A stretch of DNA of 64,000 nucleotides, taken from the NCBI RefSeq assembly GCF_947331445.1, contig NZ_CAMZOG010000004.1:1-64000 (forward strand), in the 5' to 3' direction. The stretch comes from Parendozoicomonas sp. Alg238-R29. Its GTDB lineage: Bacteria; Pseudomonadota; Gammaproteobacteria; Pseudomonadales; Endozoicomonadaceae. Both the position numbers and the translations under genes were made by a program. Positions 1-10,746 of this stretch are shown here, piece after piece; position 1 is the first letter of the stretch; each line of letters opens with the position of its first letter. The notes beneath the pieces were generated by a model. It saw nothing but the letters and a program-made list of their open reading frames with translations. It searched no databases and was not told where the DNA came from.

Positions 1-1
1 C

Positions 2-2182
2 AGCTATTCGCCAGATGACCCCGGTTGGACCCGCATTGGCCCTGTTGGTGATGTGCAGAATATGGGGGGGCGTGCCGGAGCCTGGCTGGCAGATGTGTTT
101 CTGAACCTGTTTGGCTATTTTGGTTTCCTGTTCCCTTTCCTGTTTTTCTTCCGAGGTTGGACTGTGTTCCGGGATAGATATGACCCGGAACCCTTGAATG
201 GCGCCATGTTGACCCTGCGTTTTATCGGCATGGTTCTTTGTCTGGTCTGTGGCGGAGCCTTGTTGACGCTGCATCTGGGTGATGCGAGCAATATGCCCTC
301 CAGTCATGGCGGAATTATTGGTCAGCAGGCCATTGAGCTGATTCTGCCTCTGTTAAGTTTCCACGGCACAACTCTGGTTTTATTTGCGCTTCTTCTGTTT
401 GGTATCACTCTTCTTACGGATTTATCCTGGTTTGCCCTGATGGATAGCATTGGCTATTACGCTCTGAAAAGCTTGTCGGCTATCAAGCTGGGGTGGCTCT
501 CTTTATTATTGCGATTGCAGGCATTCAGAGAAAAGCGTGATGTTGTAAAAGCCAGGAAAGAGCGTGAGAAAGTGCTGGTTGAAGAAAAAGCCCGCCAGCA
601 GCGCCGTGAACCTCCAAGGATTGCGCCACCACCCAAAGCTCCAGAAATCAGCCCGAAGGTTGTAAAGGAAAAGCAGCAGACTTTATTTTCTGATGCGCCT
701 GCAGGAGAAAAACCCGCGCTTGGTTTGCTGGATGCTCCAGATAAAAACCAGAATAAGGGTTATTCCGCAGAATCTCTTGAAGGGATGTCCCGTCTTCTGG
801 AGTTAAAACTCAAAGATTTTGGTGTTGATGCTGAGGTCGTGGCCGTTCATCCAGGGCCAGTCATTACCCGATTTGAAATTCAGCCTGCTGCAGGGGTGAA
901 GGTTAGTAAAATTACCAATCTTGCTAAAGACCTGGCCCGCTCTCTGGCCGTGATCAGTGTCCGTGTGGTTGAGGTGATTCCTGGTAAATCTGTTGTCGGT
1001 GTCGAGATTCCCAACGAAGATCGGGAAATTGTTTATTTCAGTGAGCTGATCGCTTCCCAGGTTTTTGATGGTGCCGATTCCGCACTGACTTTGGCTCTTG
1101 GTCACGATATTGCCGGTCAGCCCATCGTGGCCAATCTTGCCAAAATGCCTCACCTGCTGGTGGCAGGTACTACAGGCTCCGGTAAGTCTGTGGGTGTGAA
1201 CGCCATGATCCTCAGTATGTTGTATAAGGCTTCTCCTGAAGATGTACGACTGATTATGGTTGACCCCAAGATGCTGGAGCTGTCGGTTTACGATGGCATT
1301 CCTCATCTGCTGGCTCCGGTTGTGACCGATATGAAAGAGGCCGCCAATGGCTTGCGCTGGTGTGTGGCAGAAATGGAACGACGCTATAAGCTGATGGCCG
1401 CCATGGGGGTTAGAAATGTTGCTGGGTTTAATCGCAAGATAAAAGAAGCGGCCAAAGCTGGTGAACCTTTGCGTGACCCTCTCTATCAACCAGTTTCTGC
1501 CGAAGATCTTGCACCGGAGTTGGAAACACTGCCGTTTATCGTGGTGGTGATTGATGAATTCGCTGACATGATGATGATTGTTGGCAAGAAGGTGGAAGAG
1601 CTTATTGCCCGTATTGCCCAGAAGGCTCGTGCCGCTGGTATACACTTGATTCTCGCCACTCAGCGCCCATCTGTGGATGTAATTACCGGCTTGATTAAGG
1701 CAAACGTACCCACTCGGATTAGCTTTCAGGTCTCCTCCAAAATTGACTCCAGAACCATTCTGGATCAGGGCGGGGCAGAGCAGCTGTTGGGGCATGGTGA
1801 TATGCTGTATTTGCCACCGGGAACCAGTTTGCCAGTGCGTGTTCATGGTGCTTTTGTCAGTGATGAAGAGGTTCACCGGGTGGTTGCAGATTGGAAACGC
1901 CGGGGCGAGCCCAACTACATTGATGAAGTTCTTAACGGCGTTTCCGAAGAGAGCGGTGGTGAGTTTGGCGATGCTGATTCCGAGCAAGACCCTCTGTACG
2001 ATGAAGCCGTGGCCTTTGTTACTGAATCCCGAAAAGCTTCTATCTCTTCGGTGCAGAGAAAACTGAAAATCGGCTACAACCGTTCTGCCAATATTATTGA
2101 AGCCATGGAGCGTGCCGGTGTTATCAGTCCGGCTGGTTCAAATGGTAATCGGGAAGTGATTGCTCCACCGGCTCCGCGATAA
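2..2182 (+). CDS. ftsK: DNA translocase FtsK, 5' truncated by window edge
   Basis: FtsK pumps DNA at the septum and activates XerCD recombination at dif. The reading frame is open from the first bases of the window ([13 protein letters not shown], typical of the FtsK periplasmic/TM region), so the gene starts upstream and the methionine at 53 is internal. In order are the last membrane helices (about 90–510), a short charged linker rich in Lys, Glu and Pro (about 530–780), the RecA-like motor with Walker A GTTGSGKS near 1165–1190 and Walker [12 protein letters not shown] near 1540–1575, and the C-terminal gamma winged helix (about 1985–2150) that reads KOPS sites. The linker is short compared with E. 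coli FtsK. lolA follows after 22 bp, the standard gammaproteobacterial order. Identification is secure; only the N-terminus is missing. Confidence 0.97.
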   Translation, partial: SYSPDDPGWTRIGPVGDVQNMGGRAGAWLADVFLNLFGYFGFLFPFLFFFRGWTVFRDRYDPEPLNGAMLTLRFIGMVLCLVCGGALLTLHLGDASNMPSSHGGIIGQQAIELILPLLSFHGTTLVLFALLLFGITLLTDLSWFALMDSIGYYALKSLSAIKLGWLSLLLRLQAFREKRDVVKARKEREKVLVEEKARQQRREPPRIAPPPKAPEISPKVVKEKQQTLFSDAPAGEKPALGLLDAPDKNQNKGYSAESLEGMSRLLELKLKDFGVDAEVVAVHPGPVITRFEIQPAAGVKVSKITNLAKDLARSLAVISVRVVEVIPGKSVVGVEIPNEDREIVYFSELIASQVFDGADSALTLALGHDIAGQPIVANLAKMPHLLVAGTTGSGKSVGVNAMILSMLYKASPEDVRLIMVDPKMLELSVYDGIPHLLAPVVTDMKEAANGLRWCVAEMERRYKLMAAMGVRNVAGFNRKIKEAAKAGEPLRDPLYQPVSAEDLAPELETLPFIVVVIDEFADMMMIVGKKVEELIARIAQKARAAGIHLILATQRPSVDVITGLIKANVPTRISFQVSSKIDSRTILDQGGAEQLLGHGDMLYLPPGTSLPVRVHGAFVSDEEVHRVVADWKRRGEPNYIDEVLNGVSEESGGEFGDADSEQDPLYDEAVAFVTESRKASISSVQRKLKIGYNRSANIIEAMERAGVISPAGSNGNREVIAPPAPR

Positions 2183-2204
2183 TAGGGAGGCAAAAATTAT
2201 TGTT

Positions 2205-2945
2205 ATGGATAGGAAAATGTTATCAGGTATCAGGCTAGCAAAGCCGTTGACCGCTGTCATAGTCTGCTGCTCACTGAGTTGGAATGTTATGGCCGCACCG
2301 GCGGCTAAATCTGATAAGACGGCAGATGTAAAAGTGATTTCCCTGGCAGAACGGGAAGCGGCTAATGAATTGTCATCACTGCTGTCTGGTGTAAAGACTT
2401 TGAGTGCCAAGTTTGACCAGCAAACATTGGATGATGGTGGTCGCAAACTCCAGCAAAGCCATGGCACCATGCTGTTGAAGCGTCCAGACCTGTTTCGTTG
2501 GAGTGTAGTAGAGCCTTTTCCTCAGGAAGTGGTGTCAGATGGCAGTCGGATCAGCTACTACGACAAAGATCTTGATCAAGTCACCCTGCAGGATCTTGAT
2601 CAGCGGACGAGTGCCACACCTGCGCTTCTGCTGAGTGGCGATAGCACCAGGATGCTGGGTGAGTTTCTGGTAAAAATGTCAAAGGCTGACAGTAGCCATT
2701 TGTTTACTTTAATACCGAAAAACACCGATAGCCCGTTTCAGGAGTTGCAACTGTATTTTAAAGGCAAAACTCTGGAAGAGATGAGTTTGCTGGATACCCT
2801 TGGTTCCCGCACCCGTATTCAATTTTCTGATGTAAAACAGAATATAAAAGCAAAGGACAAGGATTTTGAACTTTACGTGCCACCCGGCACTGATGTTATT
2901 GATCAAACGTCCGTTGCCCTTAATCCTTCAGCTGTAAAGAAATGA
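2205..2945 (+). CDS. lolA: Outer-membrane lipoprotein carrier LolA
   Basis: LolA is the periplasmic chaperone that takes lipoproteins from LolCDE at the inner membrane to LolB. The N-terminus from the ATG at 2205 has a basic start and a hydrophobic signal segment ending near AAPAA. The mature part has the LolA landmarks: LSAKFDQQTLDDGG, GTMLLKRPDLFRWSVVEPF and VVSDGSRISYYDKDLDQVTLQ. The methionine at 2205 lies 14 bp after GGGAGG (2185–2190); ATG 2217 is a possible alternative, and the in-frame ATG at 2160 lies inside ftsK and is unlikely. At 246 residues it is longer than E. coli LolA (about 200), mainly at the N-terminus. The stop overlaps the rarA start by 4 bp (ATGA), so translation is probably coupled. 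Confidence 0.92.
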   Translation: MDRKMLSGIRLAKPLTAVIVCCSLSWNVMAAPAAKSDKTADVKVISLAEREAANELSSLLSGVKTLSAKFDQQTLDDGGRKLQQSHGTMLLKRPDLFRWSVVEPFPQEVVSDGSRISYYDKDLDQVTLQDLDQRTSATPALLLSGDSTRMLGEFLVKMSKADSSHLFTLIPKNTDSPFQELQLYFKGKTLEEMSLLDTLGSRTRIQFSDVKQNIKAKDKDFELYVPPGTDVIDQTSVALNPSAVKK

Positions 2946-4291
2946 CCACTGAATCACTGTTCTCAGAGCCTGTGGCGGATGCCAGAGGTCAGGCTTATGA
3001 ACCTTTGGCTGCCCGTATGCGCCCCCGCTCCCTTGATGATTATCTGGGGCAGGAACATATTCTCGGAAAAGGTAAGCCACTTCGGGTTGCGTTAGAACAG
3101 GGGCTTCCCCATTCCATGATTCTGTGGGGGCCGCCCGGCGTGGGTAAAACAACCCTTGCTCGTTTGGTTGCCAATGTTTGTGATGCGCGTTTCGAAAGTT
3201 TGTCTGCGGTATTGGCTGGGGTGAAAGATATCCGCGCTGCTGTAGACCGTGCGAAGATGGATCGTATTCAATCCGGCCGTCGTACAATCCTGTTTATTGA
3301 CGAGGTGCACAGGTTCAACAAAGCCCAGCAGGATGCCTTTCTTCCTCATATCGAAGACGGTACAGTGATTTTTGTGGGGGCCACCACTGAGAACCCGAGT
3401 TTTGAGCTGAATAATGCACTGCTTTCCCGCGCCAGAGTGTATGTGCTCAAATCTTTGGGAAACGAAGTACTGCGTAATGTTCTGGATCATGGGCTGGCTG
3501 ATACAGAGAGAGGTCTAGGCAATCAGGATGTTCAGGTGTCCGATGAGATACGGGATATTATTGTTCAGGCTGCCGATGGTGATGCCCGCCGAGTTTTGAA
3601 CCTGTTGGAAGTTGCCAGTGATTTGGCCGTTGACGGTATTATCACCCGTGAAATTCTTGAAGGTGTGCTGGTCGATAATCTGCGCCGGTTTGATAATCAC
3701 GGTGAAGCCTGGTACGACCAAATCTCTGCTTTCCATAAATCCGTCCGCGGCTCCAGTCCTGATGGGGCTTTGTACTGGATGGCGAGAATTATTGATGGTG
3801 GCGCTGATCCGCTCTACATCGTTCGTCGTTTAGTCGCTATTGCCAGTGAAGATATTGGCAATGCCGATCCGAGAGCGTTAGAAATGGCTCTCAATGCCTG
3901 GCAAGCGTTTGAACGGTTGGGTGCTCCCGAAGGTTATTTAGCTATAGCTCATGCAACAATCTATTGTGCCAGCGCGCCAAAAAGTAATGCTGTTTACCGG
4001 GCTATGGCGGCAGCCTTTGAAGATGTTCGTAGTAATCCTTCCTCTGAAGTCCCTATCTACCTCCGTAATGCACCCACAAAATTGATGAAAGATTTGGGTT
4101 ATAAGGAAGGTTATCGCTACGCCCATGATGAAGAGCATGCTTATGCGGCGGGGGAGTGCTATTTCCCGGAAGGTATGGTAGTTCGGAAGTATTACGATCC
4201 ATCCGATCGTGGGCTGGAACGTAAAATCAGCGAAAAACTGAAGTGGCTTGAGTCGCTGGACCAGCATTCCAATCAAAAACGAAGAGGCTAA
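2942..4291 (+). CDS. rarA: Replication-associated recombination protein A (RarA/MgsA AAA+ ATPase)
   Basis: RarA is a tetrameric AAA+ ATPase related to clamp loaders and acts at stalled forks with SSB. The 449-residue length is normal for the family. Walker A GPPGVGKT is at residues 63–70 and Walker B ILFIDEVHRF has its acidic pair at 120–121. Sensor 1 follows in VGATTENPSFELNNALLSR, and the C-terminal part has SVRGSSPDGALYWMARIIDGG and YKYAHD-like motifs typical of the tetramerisation domain. Its ATG overlaps the lolA stop (ATGA). A strong hairpin that includes the stop codon region (4276–4305) ends the ftsK–lolA–rarA unit. Confidence 0.96.
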   Translation: MTTESLFSEPVADARGQAYEPLAARMRPRSLDDYLGQEHILGKGKPLRVALEQGLPHSMILWGPPGVGKTTLARLVANVCDARFESLSAVLAGVKDIRAAVDRAKMDRIQSGRRTILFIDEVHRFNKAQQDAFLPHIEDGTVIFVGATTENPSFELNNALLSRARVYVLKSLGNEVLRNVLDHGLADTERGLGNQDVQVSDEIRDIIVQAADGDARRVLNLLEVASDLAVDGIITREILEGVLVDNLRRFDNHGEAWYDQISAFHKSVRGSSPDGALYWMARIIDGGADPLYIVRRLVAIASEDIGNADPRALEMALNAWQAFERLGAPEGYLAIAHATIYCASAPKSNAVYRAMAAAFEDVRSNPSSEVPIYLRNAPTKLMKDLGYKEGYRYAHDEEHAYAAGECYFPEGMVVRKYYDPSDRGLERKISEKLKWLESLDQHSNQKRRG

Positions 4292-4305
4292 GTCCTCTTC
4301 GTTTT
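4276..4305 (+). terminator. Rho-independent terminator after rarA
   Basis: A 12-bp perfect stem (4276–4287 with 4294–4305, loop CTAAGT) ends in TTTT. The A-rich left arm makes it plausible in both directions. It overlaps the last codons and stop of rarA. Confidence 0.75.
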
Positions 4306-4384
4306 CACCAAAACTATGTGGATATTCCTGTCATCTACTCACATCTCTTCAAGTGTCGCTGTATAGTTACCAAGAAAATATTTG

Positions 4385-4840
4385 ATGAGGTGGATGATGT
4401 ACGGAATTATGCTATTTCTTCACGTTCTGGCAGCAACTGTCTGGACGGGTGGTCATCTGGTGCTGGCAACCACGATACTGCCTCAAGCCCTGAAAAATAG
4501 AGATATTGAGTTTCTATCTCGATTCGAGAATGCCTATGAAAAGATAGGGATTCCGGCACTGATCATTCAGATTCTTACTGGTCTCCATCTGGCTTTTCGT
4601 TTGTTGCCAGATTTCTCTCAATGGTTTGATTTTTCCAATCCGGTAGCGCGGATAATTATTATGAAGCTCGCCCTGTTGGGTTGTACCTTTGCTTTAGCTA
4701 TTGATGCAAGGTTAAGAATTATTCCCAAATTGTCTCAAGATAATATGGCATCGCTGGCTTTCCATATCATTCCTGTCACGGCTCTTTCCGTGTTATTTGT
4801 TGTGGCTGGTGTGTCCTTCAAAACTGGATGGTTTTACTGA
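4385..4840 (+). CDS. CopD-superfamily membrane protein
   Basis: This is a small integral membrane protein of about 151 residues with four hydrophobic segments. Its N-terminal helix carries FLHVLAATVWTGGHLVLA, the His/Trp-Gly-Gly-His pattern of CopD-like (copper resistance D) proteins, where the histidines may bind copper or heme. A second HIIPVTALSVLFVVAGVSF helix lies near the C-terminus. ATG 4385 was chosen over TTG 4382; ATG 4394 and 4397 are alternatives, and no clear ribosome binding site decides. Its stop overlaps the 3' end of the convergent lipoprotein gene by 7 bp. No copper enzymes are nearby, so the substrate is unknown. Confidence 0.7.
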   Translation: MRWMMYGIMLFLHVLAATVWTGGHLVLATTILPQALKNRDIEFLSRFENAYEKIGIPALIIQILTGLHLAFRLLPDFSQWFDFSNPVARIIIMKLALLGCTFALAIDARLRIIPKLSQDNMASLAFHIIPVTALSVLFVVAGVSFKTGWFY

Positions 4841-5118
4841 TTCTCGAGCCAGTTTGAATGCTCCTGGGCAACTTCCAGAATCAGGCATTGTCCGCCACTT
4901 TCAACCTGTTGCTGGATCAGTGCTGCCAGCTGTCCGGGGCGAGGCTGTATCGTGGGAGGGGGTTCGCTTTGGGCTAGCTCCTCTGGAATCTCGGGAATTT
5001 TAAATTTTGGCAGTTGGCTGTTGACTGCATGTTTTGCGGCTTCGGTCATACACCCTGACAGCAGCAGGCAGGTCAACAGACCATGAAGGCAAATAAAAGT
5101 TTGCCTCGATATCATCAT
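4834..5118 (-). CDS. Small putative lipoprotein
   Basis: A 94-residue protein with a signal peptide ending in the lipobox LLSGC, so Cys23 would be lipidated and the protein anchored to a membrane. The rest is hydrophilic and proline-rich (PKFKIPEIPEE, EPPPTIQPRPGQ) and ends with a short helix (LAALIQQQVESGGQCLILEVAQE). I recognise no family. The start at 5118 is supported by AGGAAGG a few bases upstream on the minus strand; the reading frame stays open to 5265 but the upstream part lacks secretion features. It is convergent with the CopD-like gene, with overlapping 3' ends. Confidence 0.65.
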   Translation of the reverse strand: MMISRQTFICLHGLLTCLLLSGCMTEAAKHAVNSQLPKFKIPEIPEELAQSEPPPTIQPRPGQLAALIQQQVESGGQCLILEVAQEHSNWLENQ

Positions 5119-5438
5119 GAGCCCTTCCTCCCGAATGTTTTTGTCATTGTAAATATACCTTGATGATTTGTTATCTATTTCACTTTTTTTGTCTACTGCT
5201 CCCCAATCTGGATCAATGATTCTTAATAAGGTTTGCTTCTGTACTGGACAGCAACTTTGCATCATGAGATTAATGCGCTGCTTATAAAACGCACAAAAAC
5301 AACCAATTAAAACACCTTTGTTTGTAGCTTTTTGAGCATAAGCCTGGGTGAACCCTCAGGTATAACTCGCACACTCGCATTTGGCTGACTCTCTGAACAG
5401 CAAAAACAAAGCGCAATAACTCATAAAGATTTAAGACC

Positions 5439-8069
5439 ATGAATACAAAACTGACTCCTCTGGCCGCTGCGGTTGTCGCAACGTTGACCTCTTCTTTGGC
5501 TTCAGCCTGGGTATGCGACACCTCCCCAACACCAGTTTATGATGTACAGGGGGATGGCGACCATAGCCCGCTGGTTCCTGACGGTAGTTTGTCTGGTGGA
5601 CAGGTGGTCATCGAAGGTGTGGTTACCAAGAAAGCAACCTCCCTATATAAGGGCTTCTTTGTTCAGGACATAAACGGTGATAATGATCCGGCAACGTCTG
5701 ATGGTATTTTTGTTTACTCCAAAGATATGCCTGCAGGTGTTGAAGAGGGCGATCACGTCTGCCTGCAAGGTCAGGTGCGTGAGTACTATGGTCAGACCCA
5801 GTTGTCTCTGACCAGCAGCAACATTGAAATCATTGAGGAAAATGTAGCACCACCAGAACCTGCTGTTCTCGAACTTGATCCGGATCTGCCACTGGAAGAA
5901 CAGCTGGAACCGTATGAAGGTATGCTGGTCACGACCTCGGATTCCGGTCTGGTAGTAACCCGTAACTTTGGTTTCGATTACAGTAGCTACCGCAACAACA
6001 TGGTACTGTCCCTCGAAAAGCCTCTCTTCAAGCCTACTCAAAAATTCCCAGCCCTCAGCCCAGAAGCTAAAGCCCTCGCCGCTGAAAACAGCAAAGGCCA
6101 GCTGTTTGTCGATACTGATCAGAAGCCTGAAAACGGTGTAGTTCCTTACTTCGAAGACTTTAACGCCTATAACGGTTACGTCCGTATTGGTGACAAGATT
6201 GAAAGCCTGGAAGGTGTGATCGGTTATAGTTACGGTGAGTTTCGTCTGATTCCTGAAACCGGTGAAGATCTGGAAGCAGCGGATTTTGTTCACAACTTCT
6301 CTGATCGCAAAGAATATCCTGACGTTCCTTATGACAGTGACCTGAAAGTCGCCAGCTTTAACGTACTGAACTACTTCAACTCTGGTGTTGGTGGAGACAG
6401 CAACCCATTGGGTCAGAACCGTGGTGCCGGAGATAACGTTGAAGACTTCACCAGGCAGCGCACAAAGATCATCAACGCCATTGTTAAGATTGATGCCGAT
6501 ATCGTTGGTCTTCTGGAAATCGAAAACAATGGTTTTGGTGCCAACTCCGCCATTCAGAATCTGGTGAACGGTATTAACGATGCGCTGCCAAACCCAGCGG
6601 ATCATTATCAGTTTGTACAATCACCTGATGGTCAGCACATCGGTACCGATGCCATTGCTGTTGGCATGTTGTTCCGTCCAGCCCGCGTACAACTGGCAAG
6701 CACTTCTGAAATCATCGAAATGCCAACCCAGCAGGCTGAGTACCAGGGCACTCAGAAGGATGAGACTGTTACTAAGACTCTGTTCAAAGGTCAGCGTAAT
6801 TCCCTGCTGCAGGAGTTTGAGGTTCCTCTGGACGACGGTTCAGTCCGCTCACTCTCTGTTGTTATCAACCACTTCAAGTCGAAGGGCTCCCAGTGTTTTA
6901 ATGATTACAATGAATACTTGCAGCCAATCCCTCTGACCAGCAGTGGCAGGATTGACACCAAGAAAGCTAAACGCGTTGTCGGTTATGAAGATGACCTGCA
7001 GGGCAGCTGTAATGAATTCCGCCTGAGTGCTGCAGAAGTGCTGGGTAATTATATGCGCGAGCACACGGCGGGTGATGTACTGGTCATGGGTGATCTGAAT
7101 GCTTACGGCAAAGAAGATCCCGTTCGCCTGCTGACTGATTACAGTTCTGTCAGCAGCGACCGCGCACTGGTGACTGCACCTTACACCTTTATCGGTGATC
7201 GGGCTTACGACGGTGAGCAGGGGCGTGAACTGACTGAAGGTTACGGTTACATCAACTTGGCAGAAATGGCTCATGGTACTGAGGCCTTCTCTTACAGCTA
7301 CGATGGCGAACTGGGTAGCCTTGACCATATTCTCGGTTCTGGCTCTATTACCCCCAAGGTTGCTGATGTGACCGACTGGCATATCAACTCTCTGGAAAAC
7401 ACTCTGTTTGAATACAGCCGCAAGTATTCCGGTGATCTTCAGAAAGCAGACAACAGCTTCAGCTCTTCCGACCACGATCCTGTCATCCTGTCTCTGGATT
7501 ACAGCCAGTCCGTTATTCAACCAGTGGTTATTGGCGCGTTACCTGACGCGCGTGTGACCTTGGAAACCACAGGTCTGAAGAGCGACAGCTTTGCCCGTCA
7601 AGGCCAAGCCAAACCTGAATATACCGCAAATCAGGAAGGCTACTCTGCTCTGTTCAGTGGCAAGAGCGGGCTGCTGACTCTGGCAGCAGCTGAGACTCTG
7701 GGGGAAGAAGCCAGTCTTTCCATAAATAGTGTAACCACTGCCTGGGCGGTTAATCTGTTGCGTGAGTTTACCAAGGATGAGTTGTTTAGCTTGTCTAAAC
7801 GTGAGTTGGTAAGGGCTAAACTGAATGTGAAACGCTCAGATGTAACACGGGCAGCTATTGCTGTAGAGCTGTCGAAAGAACTTGGCCTTGATAGTGCGGC
7901 CCTGATAGAGGCTGTTCTGGATAACCCAAGAGCTTCACACCAGAAAGTGCTGATTAAGATCATGGGGCTGGAGTATGATCGCCGTGCTCTGCAGGAGCAG
8001 GTACATGCTATAAAGTCTGAGATGCAACCTGCAGTGCGCAGTGCCCGTCGTGCGCTGATTCGCGGTTGA
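5439..8069 (+). CDS. Secreted ExeM/NucH-type extracellular endonuclease
   Basis: An 876-residue secreted nuclease. Residues 1–23 are a Sec signal peptide ending ASA. Next is an OB-fold-like region (about 45–140, GGQVVIEGVVTKK, GDHVCLQGQVREYYGQTQL), a linker domain, and an endonuclease/exonuclease/phosphatase domain from about residue 300. Catalytic motifs visible include ASFNVLNYF, LLEIENNG, VVINHFKSKG, MGDLNAYGKEDP near 551, SLDHILGS and SSSDHDPVILS near 676. These match extracellular Mg-dependent nucleases that degrade environmental DNA. After about residue 690 is a roughly 185-residue helical C-terminal extension that I do not recognise, in place of the GlyGly-CTERM anchor found in many relatives. 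No strong Shine-Dalgarno is visible before the ATG. It stands alone, flanked by a hairpin downstream. Confidence 0.9.
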   Translation: MNTKLTPLAAAVVATLTSSLASAWVCDTSPTPVYDVQGDGDHSPLVPDGSLSGGQVVIEGVVTKKATSLYKGFFVQDINGDNDPATSDGIFVYSKDMPAGVEEGDHVCLQGQVREYYGQTQLSLTSSNIEIIEENVAPPEPAVLELDPDLPLEEQLEPYEGMLVTTSDSGLVVTRNFGFDYSSYRNNMVLSLEKPLFKPTQKFPALSPEAKALAAENSKGQLFVDTDQKPENGVVPYFEDFNAYNGYVRIGDKIESLEGVIGYSYGEFRLIPETGEDLEAADFVHNFSDRKEYPDVPYDSDLKVASFNVLNYFNSGVGGDSNPLGQNRGAGDNVEDFTRQRTKIINAIVKIDADIVGLLEIENNGFGANSAIQNLVNGINDALPNPADHYQFVQSPDGQHIGTDAIAVGMLFRPARVQLASTSEIIEMPTQQAEYQGTQKDETVTKTLFKGQRNSLLQEFEVPLDDGSVRSLSVVINHFKSKGSQCFNDYNEYLQPIPLTSSGRIDTKKAKRVVGYEDDLQGSCNEFRLSAAEVLGNYMREHTAGDVLVMGDLNAYGKEDPVRLLTDYSSVSSDRALVTAPYTFIGDRAYDGEQGRELTEGYGYINLAEMAHGTEAFSYSYDGELGSLDHILGSGSITPKVADVTDWHINSLENTLFEYSRKYSGDLQKADNSFSSSDHDPVILSLDYSQSVIQPVVIGALPDARVTLETTGLKSDSFARQGQAKPEYTANQEGYSALFSGKSGLLTLAAAETLGEEASLSINSVTTAWAVNLLREFTKDELFSLSKRELVRAKLNVKRSDVTRAAIAVELSKELGLDSAALIEAVLDNPRASHQKVLIKIMGLEYDRRALQEQVHAIKSEMQPAVRSARRALIRG

Positions 8070-8095
8070 TTTTCATGAGTTAATTCCTCTTAACT

Positions 8096-8124
8096 GTGCT
8101 GCTTACAACCATTGTAAGCAGCAC
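8096..8124. terminator. Hairpin between nuclease and crcB
   Basis: A perfect 13-bp stem (8096–8108 with 8112–8124) with a CCA loop lies 27 bp after the nuclease stop. It has no T-tract, so it may be a factor-dependent terminator or mRNA-stabilising hairpin. Confidence 0.5.
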
Positions 8125-8249
8125 TATCTGGTGTGATTGCCCGGGTTAAGCTAGGGGCGTTCACTTTCCCGAGTATAAAAGCTGACTTGATATCCTTTCA
8201 CTGTCTAATACCTCGTAACTTAAGACAACTGCTCAACAACGCCAGGTTG

Positions 8250-8642
8250 TTAATGTGCACCCATCTGGCGGAGCAAATGAACCGTCAGCATGCCGAGAAT
8301 AGTCATAATTAAAGAGCCAGCCACGTGAAGCAGTATGCCAGCGCTGGCCCAGCCAAATCGGCCTTCCTGAATCAGGGCGACTATGTCCGCTGAAAAAGAG
8401 GAGAAGGTTGTCAGTGCTCCCAGAAAGCCTGTCACTACAAACAGTCTGAGTTCCGGTGATACGATGGAAAGGACATTGAAGCCTGATAATGCAACACCAA
8501 TAAGATAACTGCCCACCCAGTTGGCAGTCAGGGTTCCAAACGGGAGTCCGGCAAAAACAGGATTCAGGGCCATGCCTAGCAGCCATCGGGCATTAGCACC
8601 AAGAGCGGCACCAAGGCTGATGGCGAGAACAGATGAAAACAT
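8250..8642 (-). CDS. crcB: Fluoride channel CrcB/FluC
   Basis: FluC is a small dual-topology homodimeric channel that exports fluoride. The 130 residues make four transmembrane helices, with family motifs GAALGANARWLLG, GTLTANWVGSYLIG and GFLGALTTFSSFS; the latter has the Thr/Phe residues lining the fluoride path. Only one copy is seen, as expected for the self-associating type. It is on the opposite strand to serS, although crcB often sits between rarA and serS in this class. No fluoride riboswitch is recognisable upstream, but two hairpins are (8656–8674 and 8707–8741). Confidence 0.93.
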   Translation of the reverse strand: MFSSVLAISLGAALGANARWLLGMALNPVFAGLPFGTLTANWVGSYLIGVALSGFNVLSIVSPELRLFVVTGFLGALTTFSSFSADIVALIQEGRFGWASAGILLHVAGSLIMTILGMLTVHLLRQMGAH

Positions 8643-8706
8643 GAATAATTCCTGTCAGGCCTTTTACTGGCCTGTTGTGAATCTAAGTATTGGATAGAAC
8701 GATACT

Positions 8707-8741
8707 CCTGCGCCCTGACAGGTTCAACTTATGGGCGCAGG
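8707..8741 (-). promoter_or_regulatory. Stable hairpin in the crcB 5' region
   Basis: A perfect 9-bp GC-rich stem (8707–8715 with 8733–8741) with a 17-nt loop lies 65 bp upstream of crcB. A second 6-bp stem (CAGGCC/GGCCTG, 8656–8674) lies close to the start codon. I could not fit the crcB (fluoride) riboswitch consensus to either. Function is unknown. Confidence 0.35.
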
Positions 8742-8911
8742 TCAATAAATAAGCGGAAAGATGCCTTCCCAGATATTGCCAATACTTCTGTTTCTTTTAT
8801 TATGAGCTCATTGGGGATGTTTCTGCTTTTTGAGAGCATCACCTTCAGCCTGAGTCAGGCTGACAGCCGCTTCTATAGAAACGGTTTTTGATTTTCACTT
8901 TTTAAGGTTAA

Positions 8912-10213
<1,302 letters not shown>

Positions 10214-10232
10214 CGAAAGAGTAAGAACGAAA

Positions 10233-10254
10233 AGTCCTCATTTCTATGAGGACT
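10233..10254 (+). terminator. Hairpin after serS
   Basis: A 9-bp perfect stem (AGTCCTCAT/ATGAGGACT) with loop TTCT lies 19 bp after the serS stop. No T-tract follows, so termination may be weak. Confidence 0.5.
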
Positions 10255-10295
10255 GACTTCTGGAAAACCCCACTTTAACGTGTAATGCCACTCGC

Positions 10296-10711
10296 TTAAG
10301 GGCGAGTGGCTCTTTTCTTCAAGGGGTATTTAATCGTTTTCTTCATGACTACCCTCGGGTATGCCCTCTTGCGTCTCTCTGGCAGTATCAATCGTTTTCC
10401 CTGTGACCTTAGATTTGCCAGCGTTTTAACTCACCATATCCCTGTTCAATTTCCCACCTGTCCCAATAGACTTTTACCAAGTCGGTAAAAGGGTAACGTG
10501 CAGGGTCAGCCAGCGATGTCAGGAACCCTTTGATCTGACCATTCGGTAAACTCTTCCTCAACCGTATAGCGCACACTGCTCTGACCAGTTTGGGCGACAG
10601 CTTCTTTGACCCTTTGACCCACTCTTCCGGGATGTTTCGATAAAAGGCATCAAAGGATTCCGGGTGGGGAAACTCAGCTGCTATTTGCAGCTCTTTGGTG
10701 AACCCGGACAC
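10296..10711 (-). pseudogene. IS4-family transposase remnant
   Basis: Reading from a GTG at 10711 gives an N-terminal part (FDAFYRNIPEEWV), then an abrupt join to the C-terminal core (LTSLADPARYPFTDLVKVYWDRWEIE followed by the glycine-tyrosine-glycine-Glu stretch), which contains the conserved YxxRWxIE...ELK signature with the last catalytic acidic residue. The frame then stops after ELKRWQI. The true C-terminus continues in another frame (ANLRSQGKRLILPERRKR, then AYPRVVMKK) to a stop at 10296 inside the left inverted repeat. So at least two internal deletions and a frameshift are present, and the first two catalytic aspartates are missing. It cannot encode an active transposase. Family assignment rests on these C-terminal motifs. 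Confidence 0.82.
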
Positions 10712-10746
10712 AAAAAAATCGGACTTGAAAATACTTCAAGTCCGAT
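10711..10746 (-). terminator. Hairpin with T-run inside the IS remnant, minus strand
   Basis: A perfect 12-bp stem (10718–10729 with 10735–10746, loop AATAC) is followed on the minus strand by seven T residues. It lies before the transposase start and would block incoming transcription from the phosphoesterase gene into the element. Confidence 0.75.

Noticed and set aside
803-1987. Long minus-strand open frame (394 codons) opposite ftsK
   Set aside because: It is antisense to conserved FtsK motor motifs, and its His/Asn/Gln-rich translation has no domain; a codon-bias shadow.
5643-6620. Minus-strand open frame (325 codons) opposite the nuclease
   Set aside because: Shadow of the ExeM-type gene; no signal, domain or ribosome binding site.
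8643-8760. Fluoride (crcB) riboswitch upstream of crcB
   Set aside because: Hairpins exist, but the conserved riboswitch core could not be located in either.
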